From: Desulfobacteraceae bacterium | Lineage (GTDB): Bacteria > Desulfobacterota > Desulfobacteria > Desulfobacterales > Desulfosarcinaceae | Direction of reading: 5' to 3' | Assembly (NCBI GenBank): GCA_013003715.1 | Contig: JABDIN010000030.1 | Coordinates: 41,894 to 105,893 of the forward strand | Length of the DNA: 64,000 bases | In this document: piece after piece, positions 8,231 to 16,221 of the stretch | Layout: every line of letters begins with the position of its first letter | Position numbering within the stretch: the first letter of the stretch is position 1 | Notes under the pieces: generated by a model | Told to the model about the DNA's origin: nothing | Databases searched by the model: none | What the model saw: only the letters and a program-made list of their open reading frames with translations | Translations under genes and position numbers: made by a program

Positions 8231-8278
8231 CGAATCCGGCGTCTTGGCAGCCATAGACCGCCGGATTCGTTTTTTTAT
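8231..8278 (+). terminator. Rho-independent terminator of the rnf operon
   Basis: A perfect 11-bp stem (8231-8241 with 8259-8269), a 17-nt loop and seven T residues. An A-run on the left side may let it also end the oppositely directed rluD transcript. Confidence 0.88.
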
Positions 8279-9273
8279 TGAGAGTTCTCCGATGTCAGCG
8301 CCCTGAGCTGTTCGACGACGACTTGCATGTCTTCCGCCAAAGGTGCCTCAAAACGGCAGGGATCACCTGACCGGGGATGACGAAATTCCAGCCGGAACGC
8401 ATGCAGCATCTGCCGCCTCACCTCGTTCAAGGTCGATATCAACCGCCGGGACCCGTCGGACCCGGGTAGCGGTAATTGTTTTTCCCAGCGTCGATGATTG
8501 TAAACACTGTCCCCTACCACCGGATGGTGCATGGACAGGCAGTGCACGCGTATCTGGTGGGTCCGGCCGGTCTCGATTTTCAATTCCAGAAGTGTAATGC
8601 CCGAATACCTCTCCCTGACCCGCCATAAGGTGACGGCCACCCGGCTGTGTGCGCCGGACGTTGACATTTTTTTCCGATTCTGCGTGTGTCTGCCGATGGG
8701 CAGATTGACTTGACCCGACTCCGACCGAGGGTCTCCATGAACCAGGGCAAGATATTTCTTTCCGGTTTCACGGGATTTAAATTGCGCAGCCAGATTCTGA
8801 TGGGCACGATCGTTTTTGGCCACCACCATCACACCCGATGTGTCCTTATCGAGCCGATGGACAATGCCAGGTCTGAGATCGCCACTAATGCCCTGCAAAT
8901 CGCGGCAATGGTAGAGAACCGCATTGACGAGGGTGCCGGAATAATGCCCCGGCGCCGGGTGAACCACCATACCGGCGGCTTTGTTCACCACAAGGATATC
9001 GCTGTCTTCAAACAGGATATCCAGCGGAATGGGTTCCGGATCAAGATCTATGGGACCGGGATCCGGGATCGAACCGGAAATATTATCCCCTTCCTTGACG
9101 CGATATCCCGGCTTTCCAGCATTGCCGTTGACCCGGATATGCCCTTCACGTATCAGCCTGCCGGCAAACGATCGCGAACAGGTTTCAAGCGTGTCGGCCA
9201 CCACGGCATCCAGGCGGATACCCATCGACATTTTATCTATTTTGAAAGTAAAGGTATTGGTCTGCATCATCAT
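8275..9273 (-). CDS. rluD: RluD-family 23S rRNA pseudouridine synthase
   Basis: A 332-residue enzyme converting specific uridines of large-subunit rRNA to pseudouridine. The N-terminal S4 RNA-binding domain (about residues 15-75, with RLIREGHIRVNG) is followed by the RsuA/RluA catalytic domain. The active-site motif GIVHRLDKDTSGVMVVAK contains the catalytic Asp of HRLDKDTSG. The length fits RluD. No Shine-Dalgarno sequence precedes the ATG cluster, and the gene starts 18 nt after the carD-type gene, so it is probably translated by coupling. The distinction from RluC/RluA is by overall similarity only. Confidence 0.9.
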   Translation of the reverse strand: MMMQTNTFTFKIDKMSMGIRLDAVVADTLETCSRSFAGRLIREGHIRVNGNAGKPGYRVKEGDNISGSIPDPGPIDLDPEPIPLDILFEDSDILVVNKAAGMVVHPAPGHYSGTLVNAVLYHCRDLQGISGDLRPGIVHRLDKDTSGVMVVAKNDRAHQNLAAQFKSRETGKKYLALVHGDPRSESGQVNLPIGRHTQNRKKMSTSGAHSRVAVTLWRVRERYSGITLLELKIETGRTHQIRVHCLSMHHPVVGDSVYNHRRWEKQLPLPGSDGSRRLISTLNEVRRQMLHAFRLEFRHPRSGDPCRFEAPLAEDMQVVVEQLRALTSENSQ

Positions 9274-9291
9274 GCAGTAAGGGGAGGTGTT

Positions 9292-9849
9292 CTATTCAGG
9301 TTCGGGTTCGGGGACGAACAGCGAGTCGATCTCACCGGCAACGGTACCTTCATCGGTGTCTTTTGCAGTGGAAAGCTCTTTGATCAATAGATTTTGAGCG
9401 GTGTCGTATAGTTTGCGCTCACCAAATGACAGATCCTTGGTCAGTTTAAGAAGGGAAAGGTCCCGGTATACTTCAGCCACTTCAAATAGAGAACCGGTCT
9501 TTATTTTTTCCATATATTCCCGGTAACGCCGGTTCCAGGTCTGGTTATCGATATTGATTTCAGGACGTTCCTTCATCACATCGATAATCTTGGGGATATC
9601 TTTCTCATTGATGACATCCCGCAACCCCACGGAAGTCACATTCCAGGTCGGGATCATGATGACCATGCCGTTCTCGATGACCTTCATGATATAAAAATCA
9701 TGCTCTTCTCCATTTACCACCCGAGTTTCAATTGCCTCGATGCGGCCGACGCCATGTGCGGGATAAACTGCGAGGTCTCCGACCTGAAACTTTTTCTGTT
9801 CAACCGCTTCAGATCCTTCATTGTTGTCACTAACGACTTTATCGGGCAT
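9292..9849 (-). CDS. CarD/CdnL-family RNA polymerase-binding transcription regulator
   Basis: A 185-residue cytoplasmic protein with an N-terminal RNA polymerase interaction domain, FQVGDLAVYPAHGVGRIEAIE (about residues 20-40), and a helical C-terminal DNA-contacting region. Family members stabilise open promoter complexes, often at rRNA and growth genes. The first 17 residues and the glutamate/proline-rich end (PEPEPE) are extensions. It lies upstream of rluD on the same strand, is separated from hppA by a terminator, and has its own promoter-like sequence just upstream. Confidence 0.9.
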   Translation of the reverse strand: MPDKVVSDNNEGSEAVEQKKFQVGDLAVYPAHGVGRIEAIETRVVNGEEHDFYIMKVIENGMVIMIPTWNVTSVGLRDVINEKDIPKIIDVMKERPEINIDNQTWNRRYREYMEKIKTGSLFEVAEVYRDLSLLKLTKDLSFGERKLYDTAQNLLIKELSTAKDTDEGTVAGEIDSLFVPEPEPE

Positions 9850-9868
9850 TTCAACACCAGGAACTTCT

Positions 9869-9899
9869 ATTATAGGTAAATGTCACTGAACGGTAACAA
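9869..9899 (-). promoter_or_regulatory. Likely promoter of the carD-type gene
   Basis: On the minus strand, TTGTTA (9899-9894) and a perfect TATAAT (9874-9869) are separated by 19 nt. The spacing is long, so the -35 assignment is weaker than the -10. Transcription would begin about 10-15 nt before the start codon. Confidence 0.45.
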
Positions 9900-9923
9900 T
9901 ATCATTTGCGCCCTTACTAATCA

Positions 9924-9961
9924 ATAAAAAAAAGGATTGGCACATTTCTGCGCCAATCCTT
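9924..9961 (-). terminator. Rho-independent terminator of hppA
   Basis: On the minus strand a 10-bp perfect stem, AAGGATTGGC with GCCAATCCTT (9961-9952 and 9941-9932), with a 10-nt loop is followed by a run of eight to nine T residues. It lies 30 nt after the hppA stop. Confidence 0.9.
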
Positions 9962-9990
9962 ATTCTCAGCTGTACATTATTCTCTGATGA

Positions 9991-12024
9991 CTACATCAAA
10001 AATGGTACCATCAACAAGGCAACAACATTCAGGATCTTAATCATCGGATTAATGGCGGGACCTGCGGTATCTTTGTAGGGGTCACCTACGGTATCGCCGG
10101 TAACCGCGGCTTTATGGGCATCGCTGCCCTTTCCGCCCAGATGACCGTCTTCGATGTATTTTTTGGCATTGTCCCAGGCCGCGCCACCGGTGGTCATGGA
10201 CAGCGCGACAAACACGCCGGTCACGATGGAACCGATCAACAACCCGCCAAGGGCGACTTTACCGAGAATGAATCCAACCAGAAGCGGTGCGATGACCGGC
10301 AGAAGTGCCGGCACCAGCATCTCCTTGAGGGCAAACTTGGTGACGATATCCACACATGCTCCATAGTCCGGTTTTGCAGTGCCTTCCATAATACCGGGGA
10401 TTTCCCTGAACTGACGGCGTACTTCGTCAACAACAGCGCTGCCGGCGTTTCCAACCGCCTTCATGGCGATCGAGGCGAACAGGTAAGGCAACAGGCCGCC
10501 GATGAACAGACCGATGATGACATTAACGTCGGAAAGATCGAATTTGATGCCTTCTGCGGCGCCATGGATGGTGAATTCCTGAACGTAGGCGGCAAACAGA
10601 ACCAGGGCGGCCAGACCGGCGGAGCCGATGGCATATCCCTTGGTTACGGCTTTGGTGGTGTTACCCACGGCATCCAGCGGATCGGTCACGGCGCGGACAC
10701 TCTCATCCATTTCGGCCATTTCGGCGATACCACCGGCATTATCGGTGATGGGGCCGTAGGCATCGATGGCGATGACCATACCGGTCATGGACAGCATGGA
10801 CATGGCGGCCATGGCGATTCCGTAAAGACCGCCAAATGCGTAGGCCATATAGATGGCCAGGCAGATCACCAGAACCGGTGCGGCGGTGGCCTGCATCGAT
10901 ACGGCAAGGCCGGAAATGATGTTGGTACCGTGACCGGTGGTTGAAGCTTCGGCAATATTTTTTACCGGGGTGTATATGCCGGTATAATATTCGGTGATGA
11001 CAACGATCACGACCGTAAGCACAAGGCCGATAAGGGTGCAGTAGTAAATTTGCATCGCCGAAATACCGGCAATACCGCCCATGAACTGTTTGCTCGCATA
11101 GTAAAATGCGATGGCGGCGATGATCGCTGATCCGAACATGCCTTTGTACAGGGCGCCCATGATGTATTCACTTTTGCCCAGGCGAACGAAAAATATGGCG
11201 ATGATAGAGGCGATAATGGAGATGGCGCCCAGAATCAACGGGAATTCGACAACCATCGCGTTGTCGGGGTAAAGGAGATGACCGATAAGCATGGCGGCAA
11301 CAGCGGTAACCGCATAGGTCTCGAACAGATCGGCTGCCATACCTGCGCAGTCGCCGACATTGTCGCCGACGTTGTCAGCAATGGTTGCCGGATTACGGGG
11401 ATCATCTTCCGGGATGCCGGCTTCAACCTTACCCACCAGGTCGGCGCCCACATCGGCACCCTTGGTAAAGATACCGCCACCCAGACGGGCAAAAATGGAA
11501 ATCAGGCTGCCGCCGAAGCCGAGGGCTACAAGTGCGATAACCGCATCTTTAGGATCAACACCGAATTTCAGTAAAATAGTGTAGTAACCGGCAACGGAAG
11601 TCAGGGCCAGCCCGGCAACGATCATACCGGTAACGGAACCACCACGGAAAGCCATGGCCAATCCTGCAGCCAGACCTTTTTTAGAGGCTTCAGCAGTACG
11701 GACATTGGCAAGAACGGAAACCCGCATGCCGATGTAACCGGCCAGAAACGAGGCAACCGCGCCGAGTAAGAAGCCAATGGCGGTTTTCGGGGTCATGGCG
11801 AAAAATATCACCACAAAAATGACGGCACCGGTGATACCCATGCTTTTCATCTGTCGATTCAAATAAGCGATAGCGCCCTCTTTGATGGCGCCGGCAATGG
11901 ATTGCATCTTCTCATTTCCAGCAGGTGCGCCTTTCACGACTGCGGCAAGAATTACTGCAAACAGAACACCGACCACACCCACTAATGTGCAGATTAGCGG
12001 TATATTATTCAATACAACGTCCAT
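9991..12024 (-). CDS. hppA: Membrane-bound proton-translocating pyrophosphatase
   Basis: About 677 residues and roughly 16 membrane helices. The enzyme hydrolyses PPi and pumps ions outward. The substrate-binding signature [20 protein letters not shown] and the acidic motif [11 protein letters not shown] are intact, as is the later [20 protein letters not shown]. The position that separates K+-independent from K+-dependent enzymes reads [10 protein letters not shown], i.e. Lys rather than Ala, which points to a K+-independent H+ pump. I start at ATG 12024, since GGAGG lies 5 nt upstream; ATG 12036 precedes that site. It follows pth by a short gap. In a sulfate reducer it would recover energy from the PPi made by sulfate and acyl activation (inference). 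Confidence 0.96.
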   Translation of the reverse strand: MDVVLNNIPLICTLVGVVGVLFAVILAAVVKGAPAGNEKMQSIAGAIKEGAIAYLNRQMKSMGITGAVIFVVIFFAMTPKTAIGFLLGAVASFLAGYIGMRVSVLANVRTAEASKKGLAAGLAMAFRGGSVTGMIVAGLALTSVAGYYTILLKFGVDPKDAVIALVALGFGGSLISIFARLGGGIFTKGADVGADLVGKVEAGIPEDDPRNPATIADNVGDNVGDCAGMAADLFETYAVTAVAAMLIGHLLYPDNAMVVEFPLILGAISIIASIIAIFFVRLGKSEYIMGALYKGMFGSAIIAAIAFYYASKQFMGGIAGISAMQIYYCTLIGLVLTVVIVVITEYYTGIYTPVKNIAEASTTGHGTNIISGLAVSMQATAAPVLVICLAIYMAYAFGGLYGIAMAAMSMLSMTGMVIAIDAYGPITDNAGGIAEMAEMDESVRAVTDPLDAVGNTTKAVTKGYAIGSAGLAALVLFAAYVQEFTIHGAAEGIKFDLSDVNVIIGLFIGGLLPYLFASIAMKAVGNAGSAVVDEVRRQFREIPGIMEGTAKPDYGACVDIVTKFALKEMLVPALLPVIAPLLVGFILGKVALGGLLIGSIVTGVFVALSMTTGGAAWDNAKKYIEDGHLGGKGSDAHKAAVTGDTVGDPYKDTAGPAINPMIKILNVVALLMVPFLM

Positions 12025-12057
12025 TCTGTCCTCCATAATAAGTTAAAAACCTATAAT

Positions 12058-12639
12058 TCATAATTTTCGATTGAAATTGTTCATCCCATCAGCTGCGCCT
12101 TTGCAAAGGATGGTGACTACGGCATCTTTCGCCCTGTCCTGGATAGTGACCAATTCTGTTTTTTCGGCCGTGGAAAAGCCATTCAACACAAAATTGGCGA
12201 CACCCGTTTGTGTGTCAGGACGCCCGACACCAATCCGGAGACGAACGAAGTCTCCGCTGCCAACGGCCCCTATGATGGACCGCACACCATTGTGCCCTCC
12301 ATGTCCTCCTTTCTCTTTTATTTTTAATCTTCCAAAAGCAAGGTCTATGTCGTCATGAACGATCAACACATCCTCACATAATATCCTGTAATAACTTATT
12401 AAATTCTGTATTGGCGGCCCACTGCGGTTCATAAAGGCCATGGGTTTAGCCAGAATCACCTTCCGGTCCCCCATAACACCACGACCATAGTGGATACCGT
12501 TTAAAACCTTGTCCAAAGGTATGGAAAAAGCATCGGAAATCGTATCAATCACCATGAAACCGACGTTATGCCGGGTGGCCGAATATTTTTTACCCGGATT
12601 GCCCAGTCCGGAAATGAGCGTAAGCTTTTGTTCCGACAT
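12058..12639 (-). CDS. pth: Peptidyl-tRNA hydrolase
   Basis: 193 residues. It releases peptides from prematurely dissociated peptidyl-tRNA. Family signatures are GLGNPGKKYSATRHNVGFMV (catalytic His in TRHNVG), KPMAFMNRSG, VHDDIDLAFGRLKIK and GGHGGHNGVRSI. The start ATG is preceded by AAAGGG. It lies in the conserved prs-rplY-pth cluster, 62 nt after rplY. Confidence 0.96.
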   Translation of the reverse strand: MSEQKLTLISGLGNPGKKYSATRHNVGFMVIDTISDAFSIPLDKVLNGIHYGRGVMGDRKVILAKPMAFMNRSGPPIQNLISYYRILCEDVLIVHDDIDLAFGRLKIKEKGGHGGHNGVRSIIGAVGSGDFVRLRIGVGRPDTQTGVANFVLNGFSTAEKTELVTIQDRAKDAVVTILCKGAADGMNNFNRKL

Positions 12640-12701
12640 GTAACCCTTTTATAAAGAGCAAATCGATCCACAAAAAACAGCCGGTCCCGGCGTCGGGGGG
12701 C

Positions 12702-13373
12702 CTATGCGTTTTCAGCGGATTTGGTGTCCTCATCTGACTCTTCTTCACCCTCTGCACCTTCTTCGCCCTCTTCGCCCTCTTCAAGTTCTTCCTCTTCGGG
12801 CTCTTCCTCAGCCTTTGGTACAAGGACGGTGAGTACCGTGAAGTTCACATCGTAAGGAATTTCCACGTTGCCTTCCAGTGGGATGTCCTCCACATGAACA
12901 CTGTCACCAATATCCAATTCGGTGACATCAAGGGTTATGGCCTCGGGAATTTCATGGGGCAGGCAAAACACTTCCAGTTCCCGGCGAACGATCTGCAGCG
13001 TGCCACCGGCTTCAACACCCGCGGCGATACCTGTGGTGACCACAGGTACATTCACCTTGATTTTGCTTTCCAGATCCACTTCATAAAGGTCCAGATGGAT
13101 AAAGCTTCTGGTCAACGGATGGGTTTGGAATTCCTTGATCATTACCGCTCGGGGCTTGTCATCATTACCATCGATGCTCAATCCAAACAGCGCACGATAC
13201 GCCGACCCTTGCTTTAGAACCGCTTCCAGGTCCAACGACGAAATGGTTAACATGGCCGGTTCGGTTTTGGGACCGTATAAAACGGCGGGGATTTGCCCCT
13301 GCCGTCGCATTTGTTTTGCGGGTCCATCCCCTTTGGTGGTCCGCAGCTTCGCATTTAACTTAATTAAATCCAA
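12702..13373 (-). CDS. rplY: 50S ribosomal protein L25 / Ctc type
   Basis: 223 residues: an N-terminal L25 5S-rRNA-binding domain (residues 1-95), the Ctc-type TL5 C-terminal beta domain (about 100-185) and a very acidic tail rich in Glu (from about 188). The start is TTG at 13373, placed 7 nt after a perfect AAGGAGGA, giving MDLIKLNAKLRT; there is no usable ATG or GTG nearby. Its neighbours prs and pth support the call. Confidence 0.95.
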   Translation of the reverse strand: MDLIKLNAKLRTTKGDGPAKQMRRQGQIPAVLYGPKTEPAMLTISSLDLEAVLKQGSAYRALFGLSIDGNDDKPRAVMIKEFQTHPLTRSFIHLDLYEVDLESKIKVNVPVVTTGIAAGVEAGGTLQIVRRELEVFCLPHEIPEAITLDVTELDIGDSVHVEDIPLEGNVEIPYDVNFTVLTVLVPKAEEEPEEEELEEGEEGEEGAEGEEESDEDTKSAENA

Positions 13374-13399
13374 GAGTTAGTCCTCCTTGAGACGAATTT

Positions 13400-14338
13400 C
13401 TAAATAAATAGTGATGTAACTGAATCTCCCTTATAGCTGCGAATTATCGCTTCCCCAACAAGAGGTGAGATCGACAGTGTAACAATCTTGCCGCTCCGGG
13501 CGGCAGCCTCGGATAATGGGATGGTATCTGTGGCGACAAGGGTTTTGATGTCGGAAGATTCGATCCGATCAACGGCGGGGCCCGATAGGACGGGATGCGC
13601 GCAACAGGCATGAACTTCCTTGGCGCCGTGCTCGGCTAAAAATCCCGCCGCTTCAGTCAACGTACCGGCGGTATCGACCATATCATCGAGAATGACAGCA
13701 ACTTTGCCCTTCACATCGCCAATAACCGCCATGGCTTTGGCTTTATTGGGTGCTGAACGCCGTTTATCGATGATGGCCAGGCCGGCGGACAATCGTTTTG
13801 CGAACGCTCTGGCACGTTCAACACCACCGGCATCCGGTGAAACAATGACGAGGTTGGAATTAAACTTTTCCTTGATATAGCTGATGAGAACCGGAGCGGC
13901 GAAGAGGTTGTCAACGGGAATGTTGAAAAAACCCTGGATCTGCCCGGTATGAAGATCCATGGTGATTACCCGGTTTGCGCCGGCCGTCGTCAGCAAGTCG
14001 GCCACCAGTTTGGCACTGATGGGAACCCGCGGCGCCACTTTTTTGTCCTGCCTCGCGTATCCATAGTAAGGGATGACCGCGGTGATTCGACGGGCGGATG
14101 CCCGCTTCATCGCGTCAATCATAAGCAATAGTTCAACCAGATTGTTATTGACCGGGTGGCAGGTGGATTGAATGATGAAGACATCCTTGGTACGGACATT
14201 CTCGTCAATCTCGATCTGAACTTCCCCATCGCTGAACCGGTCGATCTTGGCACCGCCCAGGGAAATATTCAGATATTCACATATTTTTTCCGCAAGTGCC
14301 GGATTGGAATTTCCCGAAAACACAAAAAAATCGCTCAT
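13400..14338 (-). CDS. prs: Ribose-phosphate pyrophosphokinase
   Basis: 312 residues. It makes PRPP from ribose 5-phosphate and ATP for nucleotide, histidine and tryptophan synthesis. Signatures include [42 protein letters not shown] (flexible catalytic loop), [11 protein letters not shown] and the PRPP-binding loop [13 protein letters not shown]. The length is typical of class I enzymes. It is the first protein gene after tRNA-Gln on the minus strand. Confidence 0.97.
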   Translation of the reverse strand: MSDFFVFSGNSNPALAEKICEYLNISLGGAKIDRFSDGEVQIEIDENVRTKDVFIIQSTCHPVNNNLVELLLMIDAMKRASARRITAVIPYYGYARQDKKVAPRVPISAKLVADLLTTAGANRVITMDLHTGQIQGFFNIPVDNLFAAPVLISYIKEKFNSNLVIVSPDAGGVERARAFAKRLSAGLAIIDKRRSAPNKAKAMAVIGDVKGKVAVILDDMVDTAGTLTEAAGFLAEHGAKEVHACCAHPVLSGPAVDRIESSDIKTLVATDTIPLSEAAARSGKIVTLSISPLVGEAIIRSYKGDSVTSLFI

Positions 14339-14374
14339 TACATTAGATCCCCACTCCTACCTGAGCATAAAAGT

Positions 14375-14449
14375 TGGCTGGGGCGGGAGGATTCGAACCT
14401 CCGAATGCAGGAACCAAAATCCTGTGTCTTGCCACTTGACGACGCCCCA
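14375..14449 (-). tRNA. tRNA-Gln (anticodon TTG)
   Basis: The reverse complement folds into a complete 75-nt cloverleaf. It has a 7-bp acceptor stem (TGGGGCG/CGCCCCA), a 3-bp D stem, a 5-bp anticodon stem (CAGGA/TCCTG) around loop TTTTGGT with anticodon TTG, and a 5-bp T stem around TTCGAAT. The discriminator base G is followed by an encoded CCA. It sits between ispE and prs, as in many deltaproteobacteria. Confidence 0.97.
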
Positions 14450-14547
14450 CTATAAAAAATCGCCGAATTCAACATTAACCCCAGCCCATCGGCGGCCGTC
14501 GGATCCGCAATAGGATGAGTCTTTATTGAACACCGGCAATGTTAAAG

Positions 14548-14694
14548 TAGTGTCCATCCAGAGACAGCATCTTGTGGCCCATATCTGCGTTCTCGCGTTT
14601 TAGAAATACTCGACGTAAGCCCATTACGACTGCGTTTTCTAAAACAGTGCGGCCTTGATCTGAACCACAAGCTACTATCTCTGGATGGACACTA
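14548..14694. mobile_element. 147-bp TA-bounded foldback element (MITE-like) at the end of ispE
   Basis: An imperfect palindrome bounded by TA on both sides. The outer arms match exactly for 16 nt (TAGTGTCCATCCAGAG on each strand), and matching continues inward through CTTGTGG, CA/ATC and GTTTTAGAAA. No real gene lies inside. TA ends, terminal inverted repeats, small size and lack of coding are typical of non-autonomous IS630/Tc1-mariner-type elements. The right end overlaps the ispE stop codon. Confidence 0.72.
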
Positions 14695-15561
14695 AAGTAA
14701 CAGATTGGCCAGAAATATTTTTTCATCAACACGGTCCGGATAATTCGCCTTGGCGTCAAGGGCTGTTTGACCATCAGAATACAATCCGAATACAGTCGGC
14801 CCGCTGCCGCTCATCAATGCACCATCAGCGCCGGATGAAATGAGATATTTTTTGATCCTGTCGATAATCTCGTATTTTTCGGCGGTTACGGCTTCCAGAT
14901 CATTGTTAAGATGCCGTCCTGCCTGGAAAATCAGGCCATCAAAAGGTTGATAATTAAGTTGTTTTCGGGGTTTTGTCAATCCTAATTTCAGATTTTTATA
15001 GACCCATGCCGTGGACACCGGGAAGCCGGGAAATATGAGCAACACGGTACAGGGACGAAGCCTGTCATAGGGCTGTAATTGTTCTCCGACCCCTGTGGCG
15101 ATGGCTGGTTTTCCATGGATAAAAAAAGGAACATCAGCACCGATCTGCAGTCCCATGGCCATCAGGCGATCCGATGAAAACGGGTAATCGAACAATTGGT
15201 TCAGACCGGACAATACACCGGCTGCATTACTGCTGCCACCGCCCAATCCGGCACCCACGGGAATGTTTTTCACCAGCGTGATGGAAACACCCGGATGCCG
15301 GATGCCTTTTTCAATCTCCAGTTTTTCCAGAAACAGTTTGGCCGCACGTGCCGTCAGGTTCGTTTCATCTCCGGGGACATCGGGATGATTGCAGACCATA
15401 CGCAATTTATCGGCATTCAGATCAAGCTGCAAGGTATCATACAAACCGATGGCGCACATGAGCGAACACAATTCATGATACCCGTCATCACGCTTTCCGG
15501 TTATATGTAAAAACAGGTTGATTTTGGCGGGAGTGGCTATTTCAAGTGTATTTTTGAGCAT
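14692..15561 (-). CDS. ispE: 4-diphosphocytidyl-2-C-methyl-D-erythritol kinase
   Basis: A 289-residue GHMP kinase of the non-mevalonate isoprenoid pathway. Signatures: PAKINLFLHITGKRDDGYHEL at the N-terminus, the phosphate loop PVGAGLGGGSSNAA (about residues 100-113) and GADGALMSGSGPTVFG near the C-terminus. It lies in the conserved ispE-tRNA-prs-rplY-pth cluster. The TAG stop (14694-14692) is formed by the terminal TA and first G of the foldback element, so the last residues may differ from the ancestral end. The length is still normal. Confidence 0.95.
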   Translation of the reverse strand: MLKNTLEIATPAKINLFLHITGKRDDGYHELCSLMCAIGLYDTLQLDLNADKLRMVCNHPDVPGDETNLTARAAKLFLEKLEIEKGIRHPGVSITLVKNIPVGAGLGGGSSNAAGVLSGLNQLFDYPFSSDRLMAMGLQIGADVPFFIHGKPAIATGVGEQLQPYDRLRPCTVLLIFPGFPVSTAWVYKNLKLGLTKPRKQLNYQPFDGLIFQAGRHLNNDLEAVTAEKYEIIDRIKKYLISSGADGALMSGSGPTVFGLYSDGQTALDAKANYPDRVDEKIFLANLLL

Positions 15562-15581
15562 ATCGGCAGATGCCGTCCTGG

Positions 15582-15662
15582 CCTATTTCGTATTTTCGCA
15601 ACGCCGCTGAATGGGATGTTTGGCTCTTGAAGATGTCACGTTATTTTTTCGCGAGCCCTTAG
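15582..15662. repeat. Half copy of the 163-bp foldback repeat
   Basis: This stretch matches the right half of the repeats at 50961-51123 (reverse complement) and 53888-54050. It shares CTATTTCGTATTTTCGCAAC, then GAATGGGATG and the outer end TTATTTTTTCGCGAGCCC. The left half is absent. It lies between ispE and the DUF1844 gene. Confidence 0.75.
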
Positions 15663-15711
15663 TCCCCACGAGGCCGGCCTTATATTCGCCGGGCGAAACG
15701 GCGACGCGCTG

Positions 15712-16068
15712 CTATTCCTTTTCCTTGATGTACAGAATCCGCAGATCATAGAGGATGTTCTTTAACATTTGTTCCTCATCCATGGTCAGATTCCCTTTGC
15801 TTTTCTCTTCAAGAATGGCAAGGATATCGATAGTCTGTTTGGCCATGGGCAGATTTTTGACTTTTTTACCGATACTCGGGTCATCAACGATACCCAGGTG
15901 GACCAATGCTGATGAGTTCAACGAAAAAATGAAGGTTGAAAAGTTGATTTTTGGGAGCAACATTTCCTGTTCGTCATCTTTTGCCTGTTCATTCCCTTTT
16001 GACGGGCCCGCCTCCACTGACGCTTGATCGTTCTCCGCGCCTGTCTTATCTTTCTCTTGATCAGTCAT
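15712..16068 (-). CDS. DUF1844 domain protein
   Basis: 118 residues. An acidic, polar N-terminus (about 1-40) is followed by the DUF1844 region: INFSTFIFSLNSSALVHLG, a short linker, and helices with QTIDILAILEEKSKGNL. Function is unknown; the family is common in deltaproteobacteria. The start is ATG 16068, with AGGAGAGAG directly upstream; the frame extends further up but without a ribosome site. It is transcribed towards ispE, with a repeat fragment in between. Confidence 0.8.
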   Translation of the reverse strand: MTDQEKDKTGAENDQASVEAGPSKGNEQAKDDEQEMLLPKINFSTFIFSLNSSALVHLGIVDDPSIGKKVKNLPMAKQTIDILAILEEKSKGNLTMDEEQMLKNILYDLRILYIKEKE

Positions 16069-16221
16069 GGTCTCTCTCCTATATAAGGCATTATATTCCG
16101 AACCAAATGATGTAAACATGAATACAATATGATACCAAATGGTTGAATGGTTCAGCAATATTAGTTAAAAAAACAAACATGTTCAAGTGATAATTACGAT
16201 GGGAACGGAAAAGGTGACGTC

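Noticed and set aside
8686..9390. A 234-codon open frame opposite rluD and the carD-type gene
   Set aside because: It crosses two good genes on the other strand and has no ribosome site.
14523..14774. An open frame covering the foldback element and the end of ispE
   Set aside because: It runs through the palindrome and is out of frame with ispE; explained by the repeat.
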